Shown here one piece after another: positions 46,820-56,934 of a stretch of 64,000 bases of DNA (positions within the stretch are counted from its first letter, which is position 1; the number at the start of each line of letters is the position of its first letter). The stretch spans positions 31,527 through 95,526 of the forward strand of contig NZ_MPCX01000013.1 of assembly GCF_001874145.1 (NCBI RefSeq), written 5' to 3'. The notes beneath the pieces are model-generated. The model was not told where the DNA came from. It saw only the letters and a program-made list of their open reading frames with translations, and did not search any database. Source of the DNA: Lacinutrix sp. MedPE-SW. Its GTDB lineage: Bacteria > Bacteroidota > Bacteroidia > Flavobacteriales > Flavobacteriaceae. The position numbers were made by a program, and so were the translations under genes.

Positions 46820-48409
46820 TTACTCAATTCCATGCATTTTTCTTTTAAGCATTGGGTTTAGCAACATCATTATAATAGCTGCTGCAATAGGAATAATTGT
46901 AAATATTAAAAAGAATATTGATAAACCATATTCTTCTGAAATTGGTTCTATATAACTACCTGTAAAGCCACCTAATAAGTTTGCGAAAAAGTTTGCTGTA
47001 AACCAAATACCAAACATTAAACTTACAAACTTCACTGGAGCTAATTTACTTACATAAGATAACCCAACTGGAGAAACACAAAGTTCTCCCATAGTGTGTA
47101 AGAAATAAGCACCAACTAAAAACATTAAACTTACAGATGCTGTTTTAGCACCTTCTGGTATACCTGCAGCTCCATAAGCTAAGACACCAAAACCTAATCC
47201 TACTAACAATAAACCTATAGCAAATTTAATTGGACCTGAAGGGTTTAATTTACTCTCCCATAACTTAGAGAATAATGGCGCAAATAAGATAATAAATAAT
47301 GAATTTAAAACTGAAAACCATGACGCAGGAACTTCTGTTGCATCTGCTTGAAATTCTCTGGCTAGCATCCAGATAACAATAGCCCAAATAATAACGAAAC
47401 TTAATCCAAGAAGCATATTTGCTAAAGCAAACTTTTTAAATGTTTGTTTAAATAACATTGCTAATACCCAAGTAATAACAAGCATAGGAACAACTGTTAT
47501 AATTGTATTTATAATTTTAAATGTTAATGCCGCATTACCTACTAAAGCCCTATCTGTATAATCTTTAGCAAAAATAGTCATAGAACCACCTGCTTGCTCA
47601 AATGCCCACCAAAAGAACACTACAAATAATGAAAATACTCCAATAACAACCATTCTATCTCTTACTACTTTAGAGCTTTCTGCTACTTCAATAGCTTCTT
47701 CAATATCATCACCAATTTTTTCTACACCATCTTCAATTACATCATCAAAATCTTCTGTTTGTTTTGGAGACAAGCCAATTTTACCAAATATTTTTTGAGT
47801 AAAATAAAATTGTAACATGCCTAAGAACATAAAAACTCCAGCAAGACCGAAACCATAATGCCATCCTATTTTTTCTCCTATATAACCACATAGAAGAATA
47901 CCTAAAAATGCACCGGCATTAATTCCCATGTAAAAAATTGTATAACCACCATCTTTTTCTTTTCCTTGAGATTTATATAATTGACCAACCATAGAAGAGA
48001 TATTTGGTTTAAAAAAACCGTTACCTATAATTAAACCAGCTAAACCAACATAAAAGAAAACTGAAGTTAAACCTTCTAAAGCCATTGATGCATGCCCAAG
48101 CGTCATTATTAATGCACCAAGCACTACTGCGTTTCTATATCCTATAAACTTATCTGCAATAAAACCACCAATTATAGGTGTTAAATATACTAATCCTGTA
48201 TACCAACCATAAAGTACTAATGCATCTGCACTAGTCCATCCCCAACCACCATCTATAAGTGTAGAAACTAAAAACAGTACTAATAGCGCTCGCATACCGT
48301 AGTAAGAAAAACGCTCCCACATTTCTGTAAAAAATAATACAAACAACCCTGATGGATGCCCTAATACTGTTTTTTGGTTCTCTACTGAACCTCCATATTT
48401 TAATTCCAT
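46820..48409 (-). CDS. POT-family proton-dependent oligopeptide transporter (first of a tandem pair)
   Basis: Paralogue of the neighbouring POT transporter with the same EMWERFSYYGMRALLVLF proton-coupling motif, GGFIADKFIGYRNAV and FYMGINAGAFLGIL. 529 residues. The central cytosolic loop (about 225-255) is more acidic and longer here (DDVIEDGVEKIGDDIEEA), the main visible difference between the two copies and a possible site of divergent regulation. Downstream of the DPP-IV-like peptidase, which would feed it with dipeptides. Confidence 0.93.
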   Translation of the reverse strand: MELKYGGSVENQKTVLGHPSGLFVLFFTEMWERFSYYGMRALLVLFLVSTLIDGGWGWTSADALVLYGWYTGLVYLTPIIGGFIADKFIGYRNAVVLGALIMTLGHASMALEGLTSVFFYVGLAGLIIGNGFFKPNISSMVGQLYKSQGKEKDGGYTIFYMGINAGAFLGILLCGYIGEKIGWHYGFGLAGVFMFLGMLQFYFTQKIFGKIGLSPKQTEDFDDVIEDGVEKIGDDIEEAIEVAESSKVVRDRMVVIGVFSLFVVFFWWAFEQAGGSMTIFAKDYTDRALVGNAALTFKIINTIITVVPMLVITWVLAMLFKQTFKKFALANMLLGLSFVIIWAIVIWMLAREFQADATEVPASWFSVLNSLFIILFAPLFSKLWESKLNPSGPIKFAIGLLLVGLGFGVLAYGAAGIPEGAKTASVSLMFLVGAYFLHTMGELCVSPVGLSYVSKLAPVKFVSLMFGIWFTANFFANLLGGFTGSYIEPISEEYGLSIFFLIFTIIPIAAAIIMMLLNPMLKRKMHGIE

Positions 48410-48465
48410 ATTTATTATTTTAGTTAGTTATTATCTATTTAATTTTAATAAATCTCTAAGTTAAA

Positions 48466-50658
48466 TTATAATTTATCTCCTAAAGTACTATCAATAAAAT
48501 TTGTCATTTTTTGATATAAATGTTTACGCGTATTACCGCCATAAATACCATGATTTTTATCTGGATAAATCATCCACTCGAATTGTTTATCTGCTTGAAT
48601 TAATGCTTCAATCATTCGCATTGTATTTTGTACATGCACATTATCATCGCCTGTACCGTGAATTAAAAGAAAATCTCCTTTTAATTTATCTACGTGATTT
48701 ATTGGCGAATTATCATCATAACCACTTGCATTTTCTTGTGGTGTAGTCATGTAACGCTCTGTATAAATAGAGTCGTAAAATCTCCAACTTGTTACTGGTG
48801 CAACTGCAATGGCCATTTTAAACACATCGTTACCTTTAAATAGTGCATTACTAGACATAAAACCACCATAACTCCATCCCCATATTCCAATTCTAGAAGC
48901 ATCTATATAATCTCTTTGCCCTAGTAGTTTTGCTGCTTCAATTTGGTCTTGAACTTCAAACTTACCTAATTCTTTTTGTGTTACTTTTTTAAAGTCTGCT
49001 CCTTTTAATCCTGTTCCGCGTCCATCAACACATGCTATTACATATCCTTTTTGTGCTAACATTTGGTACCAGTAATCATTTGCACCATTCCAGCGGTTTG
49101 CAACAGACTGTGAACCTGGTCCAGAGTATTGATACATAAATAATGGATATTGTTTAGAGGCATCAAAATTTGCTGGCTTAATAAGCCACATATTTAATTC
49201 GTTACCGTTTACTTTAATTGTACTAAATTCTTTTTTAGAGATATTAAATTGCGAAACTGTTTGTAATGTGCTACTGTTATCTTTAATGACTTTAATTACA
49301 CGACCATCTTTTGCGCTATTTAATGTATATTTTGGTGGTGTTGATGCGTTAGAAAATGTATTGATAAAGTATGTGAAATCTGCACTAAAATCTGCATTAT
49401 TTGTACCTGTAGCAGTGGTTAGTCTTTTTTTATCTGTACCATTTAATTTTATAGAATACACATCTCTATTTATAGAACCATTTTCTACAGATTGATAATA
49501 AATTCTATCATTTTTAGGATTATAACCATAATAATTGGTTACTTCCCAATTTCCTTTTGTTACTTGGTTTATTAACTTTCCTTTTTTAGTATAGTGGTAA
49601 ATATGGTTGTAACCATCTTTCTCACTTGTCCATATAAAGCTTTTATCTTTTAAAAAGGTTAAATTATCTGTTACATCTATGTATGCTTTATCTTTTTCTT
49701 CAACTATTAAATAGGCTTCATTAGTTTCTGTATCTATTGACCAAAGGTCTAATTCATTTTGGTGGCGATTCATATAATGCGCAGTTAAAAAATCTTCGGC
49801 ATTAGTCCATTTTATTCTTGGTATATAAAAATCATTGTAGGTTTTACCTACTTTAACTTCTTCAGCTTTATTATTTTCTAAAGTATAAACATGTAAAGAC
49901 ACTATTGCATTTTTCTCTCCTGCTTTTGGGTATTTAAAAACCGTTTGTGTTTGGTATAAATTATTTCCATAAACATCCATTGAAAATTCTGGGACATTAG
50001 TCTCATCAAACTTTATAAATGCTATTTTACTGCTATTTGCATTCCACTCGAAAGCACGAACAAAGCCAAATTCTTCTTCGTAAACCCAATCTGTTATACC
50101 ATTAATAATCTTGTTTTTCTCACCATCAAAGGTTAATTGAGTCGTTTCCTGTGAGATTAAATTTTTAATGTAAAGGTTATTATTTAAGCCGTAAGCTACC
50201 ATTTCTCCATTTGGAGAAAACGTTGGCTCTTGAATTTTATCACTAGCTACTGCTGTTAACGCTTTTGTTTTTGTGTTATACACATAATAATTAGCTAAAG
50301 TAGAGCGCCTAAAAATAGATTCTTGATTGGTTGCTAATAAAACTTGTGTTTCATCATCACTAAAAGTGTAGTCTGAAAAATTTCTAATACCATCTAACGT
50401 TTTAGAATCTACTAACGTTTTTACCTTTTTTAAAGTTTTGTAGTCGTAAATATCTATTGTAGTTGCACCTGTAGATCTATCAAAATTTAATACGGAGTAT
50501 TGTTGACCGTTGTTCATAGAGTGCAAAGCATCTAATCTTTCGGTTCTAAAAGTACCATTACTCCAGATATCTTTTAATGTAATCTCTTTGTTTTGTGCTG
50601 TTGTTAAAGTAGTTGTAAGGAAGCAAAAAATTGCTAAAAACTTATATAAGTTCATCAA
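48466..50658 (-). CDS. S9 family dipeptidyl-peptidase IV-like protease
   Basis: Secreted prolyl-oligopeptidase-family protease that removes N-terminal dipeptides. Signal peptide (about 1-21). The N-terminal beta-propeller (about 30-470) contains the DPP-IV substrate-binding pair in WVYEEEFGF (double Glu, near 195). The C-terminal hydrolase domain has Ser in GWSYGG (about 593), Asp in HGTGDDNVH (about 669) and His in DKNHGIYGG (about 702). 730 residues. Upstream of two POT transporters: cleave outside, import dipeptides. Confidence 0.93.
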   Translation of the reverse strand: MMNLYKFLAIFCFLTTTLTTAQNKEITLKDIWSNGTFRTERLDALHSMNNGQQYSVLNFDRSTGATTIDIYDYKTLKKVKTLVDSKTLDGIRNFSDYTFSDDETQVLLATNQESIFRRSTLANYYVYNTKTKALTAVASDKIQEPTFSPNGEMVAYGLNNNLYIKNLISQETTQLTFDGEKNKIINGITDWVYEEEFGFVRAFEWNANSSKIAFIKFDETNVPEFSMDVYGNNLYQTQTVFKYPKAGEKNAIVSLHVYTLENNKAEEVKVGKTYNDFYIPRIKWTNAEDFLTAHYMNRHQNELDLWSIDTETNEAYLIVEEKDKAYIDVTDNLTFLKDKSFIWTSEKDGYNHIYHYTKKGKLINQVTKGNWEVTNYYGYNPKNDRIYYQSVENGSINRDVYSIKLNGTDKKRLTTATGTNNADFSADFTYFINTFSNASTPPKYTLNSAKDGRVIKVIKDNSSTLQTVSQFNISKKEFSTIKVNGNELNMWLIKPANFDASKQYPLFMYQYSGPGSQSVANRWNGANDYWYQMLAQKGYVIACVDGRGTGLKGADFKKVTQKELGKFEVQDQIEAAKLLGQRDYIDASRIGIWGWSYGGFMSSNALFKGNDVFKMAIAVAPVTSWRFYDSIYTERYMTTPQENASGYDDNSPINHVDKLKGDFLLIHGTGDDNVHVQNTMRMIEALIQADKQFEWMIYPDKNHGIYGGNTRKHLYQKMTNFIDSTLGDKL

Positions 50659-50775
50659 GTATAATTTTTTAATAAAATAATGTCAAGTTTACTAAAAATA
50701 AAGCAAAAAACCGTATTTATTAACAGTTAAATATGCTTTGCATGATATCCTTAGTGAATATGATTTTGATAATAC

Positions 50776-50783
50776 TATCTTTG
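50776..50783 (+). promoter_or_regulatory. -7 promoter element of the HMG-CoA reductase operon
   Basis: TATCTTTG (TAnnTTTG), 19 bases before the ATG; the matching upstream TTTG box is not clear. Confidence 0.5.
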
Positions 50784-50802
50784 TAAAATAATAGTATATT
50801 AA

Positions 50803-52101
50803 ATGAGCACATCAATTTCTGGTTTTTCAAAATTAACCAAGACTGAAAAAATAGATTGGATTGTTTCCAATTACCTTTCAAATTCAACAACCGCAAAAGA
50901 CACAATTACCCAATATTTTAATAGCAATCAAAAGTTACAACAACTTCATGATGAGTTTATTGAAAACACAATTTCAAACTATTACTTGCCACTTGGTGTT
51001 GCACCAAATTTTGTAATTAATGGTAAAACGTATGCCATACCAATGGCTATTGAAGAAAGCTCTGTAGTTGCAGCAGCAAGTAAAGCGGCAAAATTTTGGA
51101 TGGAACGTGGTGGCTTTAAAACCACAGTAATTTCTACTACAAAAATTGGGCAAGTTCATTTTATGTACTCTGGAGAAGAAAAAATGCTTCAAGCGTTTTT
51201 TAATACAGTGAAGCCAAAACTAATAGCAGATACTAAAAGTATTACTGCTAATATGGAAAAACGTGGTGGTGGAATTCTAGACATAGAACTGCGTACAAAA
51301 ACCAACGAACTTGATAACTATTACCAAATACACGCTACATTTGAGACACTAGATGCTATGGGCGCAAATTTTATAAACTCTTGTTTAGAACAATTTGCAA
51401 AAACATTTAAAGCTGAAGCTGAAATACATTTAGATAACGACATAGATATTGTTATGAGTATATTATCTAATTATGTTCCAGAATGTTTAGTTAGAGCTGA
51501 AGTATCCTGTAAAATAGAAGCATTAGCAGATAAAGGTATAGATCCAGAAACATTTGCCAATAAATTTGTACAAGCCGTTACAATTGCAGAAGTAGAACCT
51601 TATCGTGCAGTAACGCACAATAAAGGAATTATGAATGGTATTGATGCTGTAGTTTTAGCGACAGGAAACGACTTTAGAGCAGTAGAAGCTGGCGTTCATG
51701 CTTATGCATCGAAAAACGGAAAATACACTAGTTTAACACATGCTAAAATTGAAGGTGGTATATTTTCTTTTTGGATAGAAATCCCATTAGCATTAGGAAC
51801 TGTTGGTGGCTTAACTAGTTTACACCCATTAGTAAAAGTAGCATTAAAAATATTAGGAAACCCTACTGCAAAAGAACTCATGCAAATTGTAGCTGTTGCA
51901 GGTTTAGCACAAAACTTCGCTGCTTTACGCTCTCTAACAACTACTGGAATACAAGAAGGACACATGAAAATGCACCTTATGAATATTTTAAACCAATTTG
52001 ATGCTACTAAAACCGAAAAGGAAAGTATTATAAACCATTTTAAAACAAATACAGTAACACATAGCGCTGTTGTTTCTCAAATTGAAAAACTAAGACAATA
52101 A
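50803..52101 (+). CDS. hydroxymethylglutaryl-CoA reductase, class II (bacterial type)
   Basis: Reduces HMG-CoA to mevalonate (or the reverse) with NAD(P)H. Class II features: YLPLGVAPNF then AIPMAIEESSVVAA with the catalytic Glu84/Glu85 region matching Glu83 of the Pseudomonas enzyme, a Lys in HNKGIMNG near 268, Asp in TGNDFRAVEAG near 285 and His in EGHMKMHL near 385. 432 residues, no membrane anchor. It overlaps the GHMP kinase gene by one base (TAATG), so the enzyme is most likely part of a mevalonate route to isoprenoids. Confidence 0.95.
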   Translation: MSTSISGFSKLTKTEKIDWIVSNYLSNSTTAKDTITQYFNSNQKLQQLHDEFIENTISNYYLPLGVAPNFVINGKTYAIPMAIEESSVVAAASKAAKFWMERGGFKTTVISTTKIGQVHFMYSGEEKMLQAFFNTVKPKLIADTKSITANMEKRGGGILDIELRTKTNELDNYYQIHATFETLDAMGANFINSCLEQFAKTFKAEAEIHLDNDIDIVMSILSNYVPECLVRAEVSCKIEALADKGIDPETFANKFVQAVTIAEVEPYRAVTHNKGIMNGIDAVVLATGNDFRAVEAGVHAYASKNGKYTSLTHAKIEGGIFSFWIEIPLALGTVGGLTSLHPLVKVALKILGNPTAKELMQIVAVAGLAQNFAALRSLTTTGIQEGHMKMHLMNILNQFDATKTEKESIINHFKTNTVTHSAVVSQIEKLRQ

Positions 52102-53015
52102 TGAAGCGCTTTTATAGTCATGGAAAATTATTACTAACAGCAGAATATGTTGTTTTAGATGGTGCTAAAGCATTGGCTTTACCTACTAAATTTGGCCAGA
52201 GTTTAGAGATCGAATCTATAAACCAACCTAAATTATTATGGCAGAGTTTTGATTATAAAAACAACATTTGGTTTGAGGCAAACTATACTCTTGAGCATAA
52301 TACTATAAATTTAAATAAAACAAATAACGAGACAATAGCTTTAAAGCTTTTAGAAATTTTAACTGCTGCAAAGCAATTAAACCCTATGTTTTTAAGTGAG
52401 ATTAATGGTTTTAAAGCTATTGCTAAATTAGAGTTTCCTAATGATTGGGGATTAGGCTCATCGTCAACACTATTAAACAACATAGCGCAATGGGCTTTAG
52501 TTGATGCTTTTAATTTGTCTAACGCTACTTTTGGAGGTAGTGGTTACGATATTGCTTGTGCCAAAAACGATACGGCAATAGCTTATTCAATTATTGATAA
52601 TAAACCGAAAATAGAGCGTATTAGTTTTAATAAAAACTTTGAGAATAAATTGTTTTTTGTTCATTTAAACCGAAAACAAAATAGCAGAGACTCTATTAAA
52701 ACATATAATAACAATAAAAGTAATAGCGCATGTACTATTGAAAAAATTAATGCTATAAGTAATCAAGTTTTAAACTGTGATACTCTTAAAACTTTTGAAA
52801 CTCTAATAAGCGAACATGAAAATTTAATTGGTACTATTACTAAACAAACACCAATTAAAACTCGTTTATTTAAAGATTATAAAAATGAAATTAAAAGTTT
52901 GGGTGGCTGGAATGGTGATTTTGTACTTGCTACTGGAGAAAAAGGTTATGTAGAATCTTATTTTAAAAACAAAGGTTACACTACTATTCTAGATTATAAA
53001 GACATGGTTTTATAA
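52101..53015 (+). CDS. GYDIA-family GHMP kinase (mevalonate-pathway-like)
   Basis: ATP-dependent small-molecule kinase of the GHMP superfamily, of the Flavobacteria subgroup named after its GSGYDIA motif (residues 146-152). N-terminal SHGKLLLTAEYVVLDGA is the substrate-site start seen in mevalonate and phosphomevalonate kinases; the ATP loop is GLGSSST (117-123). 304 residues. One-base overlap with HMG-CoA reductase supports a mevalonate-pathway step, but which phosphorylation it performs is not established by sequence. Confidence 0.88.
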   Translation: MKRFYSHGKLLLTAEYVVLDGAKALALPTKFGQSLEIESINQPKLLWQSFDYKNNIWFEANYTLEHNTINLNKTNNETIALKLLEILTAAKQLNPMFLSEINGFKAIAKLEFPNDWGLGSSSTLLNNIAQWALVDAFNLSNATFGGSGYDIACAKNDTAIAYSIIDNKPKIERISFNKNFENKLFFVHLNRKQNSRDSIKTYNNNKSNSACTIEKINAISNQVLNCDTLKTFETLISEHENLIGTITKQTPIKTRLFKDYKNEIKSLGGWNGDFVLATGEKGYVESYFKNKGYTTILDYKDMVL

Positions 53016-53043
53016 GCCAATAAATATTTAATTTTTACCTATA

Positions 53044-53074
53044 AAAAAAGCCTCGTTAAACGAGGCTTTTTTTT
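53044..53074. terminator. bidirectional terminator between the GHMP kinase and PPIase genes
   Basis: 11-bp stem AAAAAGCCTCG / CGAGGCTTTTT (53045-53055 and 53061-53071) with A runs on the left and T runs on the right, so it serves both convergent transcripts. Confidence 0.92.
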
Positions 53075-53090
53075 ATAAGTAATACTCTTA

Positions 53091-55226
53091 CTACTGTACT
53101 GTTTTAGCTCTATTATCTTCTATATCTGCTGCTTCTTTTAAAGCATTGTATAATCTTGTATTTACAGCGTTTAATTTTTCTGAACTTACTTGATTTGCGA
53201 AAGATTGGTAGTTTTCTAACTCAACAGCTGGTGTTTTTTTAGTTGGTTGTACCATAAATACACCCTTAGTACCTGTAATTAATCCAGATGTTTCTCCTTC
53301 GTTTAAACCAAATGCATGACCAACAACAATTGGCTCTAAACCAACACCAGAAACTGTTGGATTTTTCATGTTAATAGCTAATGCCGTACGTACTTGTTGG
53401 TTTTCTGCTGCTGCAAAATCTTCTAAAGTAGTAGCGCTAACTCTATCTTTAATCATTTTTGCTTTTTTCTGTTTTCTAATTTCTGGTAAAGCTGTTACAG
53501 ATGCATCTTCAACATTCATTAAACCTGCTTCGTTTTTAGCTGTTACCTGCACAATTACGTAACCATCTTTAGTTTCAAAACGCTTAGTGTTTCCTACTTT
53601 AGTATCTTCTTCAAAAGCCCAACGTACAATTGGTCTTTCTGCTCCAACACCAGGAATATTTTCATCTAATTCTTTTACAGATGTTACTGGATTTACTTTT
53701 AAGTTATTTTCTTTAGCAACATCTAAAAAGTCTTTACCGTCTAATGCGACTTCAAAATTAGAGGCATTTCTAAAAATTTCATCTTCTGTTTTCACAGATG
53801 GCTCAATTTTTCTTTCGATTGTTGCCACTTTATATGCTGTATCAACATTTTTCTTGTCGTCTATTCTAATAATATGGTATCCAAATTTAGTTAATACTAC
53901 ATCAATGCTTCCTTTATCGTTAAAGAATAAGAAGTTTGCAAAATCTGGATCGAAACCTAATGGGTTGTAAGTTGTTAAACGTGTCCAACCAATACTTCCG
54001 TCTTTACCTTTAGAACCGTCTGTATTTATTTCGTTTGCAACTTCTGCATATTTAGTTTTATTGTTTTTTACTAATTTAAAAATACTATCTGCAGTTGCTT
54101 TAGCTTCTTCTTTTGTTTTTGTAGTTTCTGCTGTTGCTGCCTGAGAACCTACAAATGGAATTAATATGTGGCTTGACTGTATAGAGTCTGCCAATTGTCT
54201 TTTTTCTAATAACTTAGTGATTTTAAATGTTTGTCCGTCTTTATAAGGACCGTAAACATTACCTACATTTAAATTAGAAATACTGTCTTGTAATGCTCTT
54301 GGTAAAGACGATTTGTATACAAATTTATCTTGATATTTAATTTCTGCATCAGAGTTTGCATTTACATAAGCTTCAACATTTTCAGCATTCATTTCTGCAA
54401 AACCAGCAACCATTTGGTTTTTACCATCTACATATTCTTCTCTGTTTTGAATTAGTTTAATTAATTCTGTTTGGATAACGTTTTCATCTTCAACAGAGGC
54501 AACTTCTTCAAACTTTACATATTGTAAATTTCTAGATGCTTCAACATCGTATTTTGCTTTGTTCTCTTTTATGTAAGCATTAATTTCAGATTTAGAAACT
54601 GTTACTGTACTATCTGCAATTGTTGTAAATGGTACATAAACATATTTAATATCTACTTTATCACCTTCTAATTTGTGACTTAAAGCGCCTTCTGCTAAAG
54701 TTGCTGTTGTAGCAGCTTTAACCATATTAATATAGTTTTGCTGTAATGCTCCATTAGACACTTGATTTTCATAATCTATCCATTGTCTGTAAGCTATAGG
54801 AGATGTTTCTTTTAAATTTGCGATGTAGTTATTTAATACATTCTCATCAAAAACACCATCGGCATTAAAAAACTGAGGACTACTTGCTAGGTTAGTTTTT
54901 AACAAATCTCTCATTTGTTCTCTACCTACTGTAAGTCCTAATTTATCGAATTGAGATTGCATTACTGCTTCACGAACTTCGGCATTATAAACTTGATTCA
55001 TAATTTGAGTTTGTGTAGCGTTAGGATTGTTTTGTGCTTCTACTCTAGCCATAAAAGCTTCTCTAGAAATATCCTTACCGTTTATTGTTGCTACAACATT
55101 AGGAGACTTATTAAATAATGCATCTTTATTATCGAAAAGACTTGATAATATAAAAGCAAATAATGCTAATGCGATTACTAAAATTAGTACAACTGTTTTT
55201 TGTCTTATTTTATTTAAAATTGCCAT
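53091..55226 (-). CDS. SurA/PpiD-like peptidyl-prolyl isomerase, membrane-anchored
   Basis: Periplasmic folding factor tethered to the inner membrane. One N-terminal membrane segment (about 12-31), a SurA/PpiD N-terminal chaperone domain (about 35-230), then a parvulin domain (about 345-455: SSHILIPF, DGSIGWT, GYHIIRIDD) and a C-terminal helical region. 711 residues; PpiD of E. coli has 623. A second parvulin-like segment may lie after 500. It follows the CorC-like gene in an envelope-biogenesis run. Confidence 0.92.
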   Translation of the reverse strand: MAILNKIRQKTVVLILVIALALFAFILSSLFDNKDALFNKSPNVVATINGKDISREAFMARVEAQNNPNATQTQIMNQVYNAEVREAVMQSQFDKLGLTVGREQMRDLLKTNLASSPQFFNADGVFDENVLNNYIANLKETSPIAYRQWIDYENQVSNGALQQNYINMVKAATTATLAEGALSHKLEGDKVDIKYVYVPFTTIADSTVTVSKSEINAYIKENKAKYDVEASRNLQYVKFEEVASVEDENVIQTELIKLIQNREEYVDGKNQMVAGFAEMNAENVEAYVNANSDAEIKYQDKFVYKSSLPRALQDSISNLNVGNVYGPYKDGQTFKITKLLEKRQLADSIQSSHILIPFVGSQAATAETTKTKEEAKATADSIFKLVKNNKTKYAEVANEINTDGSKGKDGSIGWTRLTTYNPLGFDPDFANFLFFNDKGSIDVVLTKFGYHIIRIDDKKNVDTAYKVATIERKIEPSVKTEDEIFRNASNFEVALDGKDFLDVAKENNLKVNPVTSVKELDENIPGVGAERPIVRWAFEEDTKVGNTKRFETKDGYVIVQVTAKNEAGLMNVEDASVTALPEIRKQKKAKMIKDRVSATTLEDFAAAENQQVRTALAINMKNPTVSGVGLEPIVVGHAFGLNEGETSGLITGTKGVFMVQPTKKTPAVELENYQSFANQVSSEKLNAVNTRLYNALKEAADIEDNRAKTVQ

Positions 55227-55371
55227 CTGTAAGTTTAGATTATTGGTAATATAGTGGGCGAAAATACCATTTTCTATTTAATTATAAAAGGAGAAAATTG
55301 CATTAATTTGAATAAATTAATTTCTTGTAAGAGAATTTAGCAAAATAGTAGCTAAAGAGTTGCTATTTAAG

Positions 55372-56667
55372 CTAATCGTCGGTTTTTATTTTAAGTGTTA
55401 CCAAATCGATTTTAGTATTAGACACTTCTAGTATTTTAAATTGAAACTTCTCTGTATCAACAATATCGTTTTGTTGTGGGATTTCTTCGGTGTGATCTAC
55501 TATTAAACCTCCTAAAGTTTCATAGTTTTCGCCTTCTGGCAAGTTTAATTTATAGGTTTCGTTTAAATAATCTACTTCTAATCTTGCTGAAAATATATAA
55601 TTAGAATCGTCTATTTTTTCTTCTTTTAAAACCACGGTATCGTGCTCGTCTTCTATTTCCCCAAATAGTTCTTCTACAATATCTTCTACAGTCATAATTC
55701 CAGAAGTTCCGCCGTACTCATCTAAAACCACGGCAATACTTTTTCGTTTTTTTATAAGTACATTTAAAATATCGTTTGCCAACATAGTTTCTGGAACAAA
55801 CTCTACTGGTAATAACATAGACTTTATTGTTTTTGGTTTTTTAAAAAGCTCGAAAGCATGTGCATAACCAACAATATCATCTATTGTTTCTTTGTAAATT
55901 AATATTTTAGACATACCTGTTTGAGTAAACAGTGTATTTAAATTTGAAACCGAATCGTTAATTTCTAAGGCTACTATTTCGGTTCTAGGAATCATTACTT
56001 CTCTTGCTTTTACAAGAGCAAATTCTAATGCGTTTTGAAATATTTGTATCTCGGTATCTATTTCGTCATGTTCTTCAATAGCTTCCATTTGCTCACTTAT
56101 GTAGTTTCCTAATTCTACTTTTGTGAACGCTAGTTGCACTTGATCACCTTCGGTTTTAAAAAACTTTTTAAGTACAAAGTCTGAAATCCATAGTACAAAA
56201 TCTGATATAAAGGTAAAAAGTAAATAAAATATATAAGCCGGGAATGCTAATACTTTTATTAATGTGTTACTATAAATTTGAAAAAATACTTTTGGTAAAA
56301 ATTCTGCAGTAAACAATATTACCAATGTAGATATTACTGTTTGCACAAGCAAACTAAAATCTACTAACAACACATCTATAAAATTAAATTGTGTTGGTAC
56401 TAGACTTTGAAACCATTTCATGAGCAAATCGCCCATAAAAAAACCATAAATTACCAATGCTATATTATTACCAATAAGCATGGTTGCGATAAATTTAGAT
56501 GGTTTTGCTGTTAATTTTGAAAGTATTTTTGCTAAAAAATCATCTTGTTTTTTTTCAATTTCAATATGAATTTTATTAGCTGATACATATGCAATTTCCA
56601 TTCCTGAAAAAAAAGCAGAAAGTAATAGAGATATTACTATTATTAAAATAACAACGGTTGTTGACAT
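55372..56667 (-). CDS. CorC/HlyC-type (CNNM, DUF21 plus CBS) membrane protein
   Basis: Hemolysin-family protein: DUF21/CNNM membrane domain with four hydrophobic segments (about 1-170), a CBS pair (about 205-335, VMIPRTEIVALE, DEYGGTSGIMTVEDIVEELFGEI) and a C-terminal CorC/HlyC domain (about 350-428). CNNM proteins are linked to Mg2+/Co2+ efflux; in Flavobacteria the gliding protein GldE is of the same family. Nothing here decides between these. 431 residues. The start abuts the stop of the small gene upstream. Confidence 0.9.
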   Translation of the reverse strand: MSTTVVILIIVISLLLSAFFSGMEIAYVSANKIHIEIEKKQDDFLAKILSKLTAKPSKFIATMLIGNNIALVIYGFFMGDLLMKWFQSLVPTQFNFIDVLLVDFSLLVQTVISTLVILFTAEFLPKVFFQIYSNTLIKVLAFPAYIFYLLFTFISDFVLWISDFVLKKFFKTEGDQVQLAFTKVELGNYISEQMEAIEEHDEIDTEIQIFQNALEFALVKAREVMIPRTEIVALEINDSVSNLNTLFTQTGMSKILIYKETIDDIVGYAHAFELFKKPKTIKSMLLPVEFVPETMLANDILNVLIKKRKSIAVVLDEYGGTSGIMTVEDIVEELFGEIEDEHDTVVLKEEKIDDSNYIFSARLEVDYLNETYKLNLPEGENYETLGGLIVDHTEEIPQQNDIVDTEKFQFKILEVSNTKIDLVTLKIKTDD

Positions 56668-56856
56668 CTATTTGGACTGGTCCTTATTATCAAATTTTTT
56701 ATTGAAACGCTTTCTAAAGAAAAACATAAATACTGCTAATGCACCTAATAGTAAAGAGCTATAAGCTCTTGTCTCTCCCCAATTTGAAAAGGCATCATAA
56801 AAAAATAATAGTGCAAAAACAAGGTAAGCGTATTGAAATAATTTGAAAATTTTCAT
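56668..56856 (-). CDS. small two-helix membrane protein, unknown
   Basis: Unrecognised protein of 62 residues with two hydrophobic segments (about 4-21 and 33-48) and a basic C-terminus (RKRFNKKFDNK). It ends exactly where the CorC-like gene begins and is in the same direction as the LptC-like gene upstream, which makes it credible as a real gene. Function unknown. Confidence 0.65.
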   Translation of the reverse strand: MKIFKLFQYAYLVFALLFFYDAFSNWGETRAYSSLLLGALAVFMFFFRKRFNKKFDNKDQSK

Positions 56857-56934
56857 TTGGTTAATCTGTAATTATTATAGTAAAGATATATAAAAAGTTT
56901 GAGTGTGTATCACTCCATTTAGGATAATAAAAAA

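Noticed and set aside
45211..48409. The two POT genes as an assembly duplication
   Set aside because: They differ in many positions and in the central loop, so they are true paralogues.
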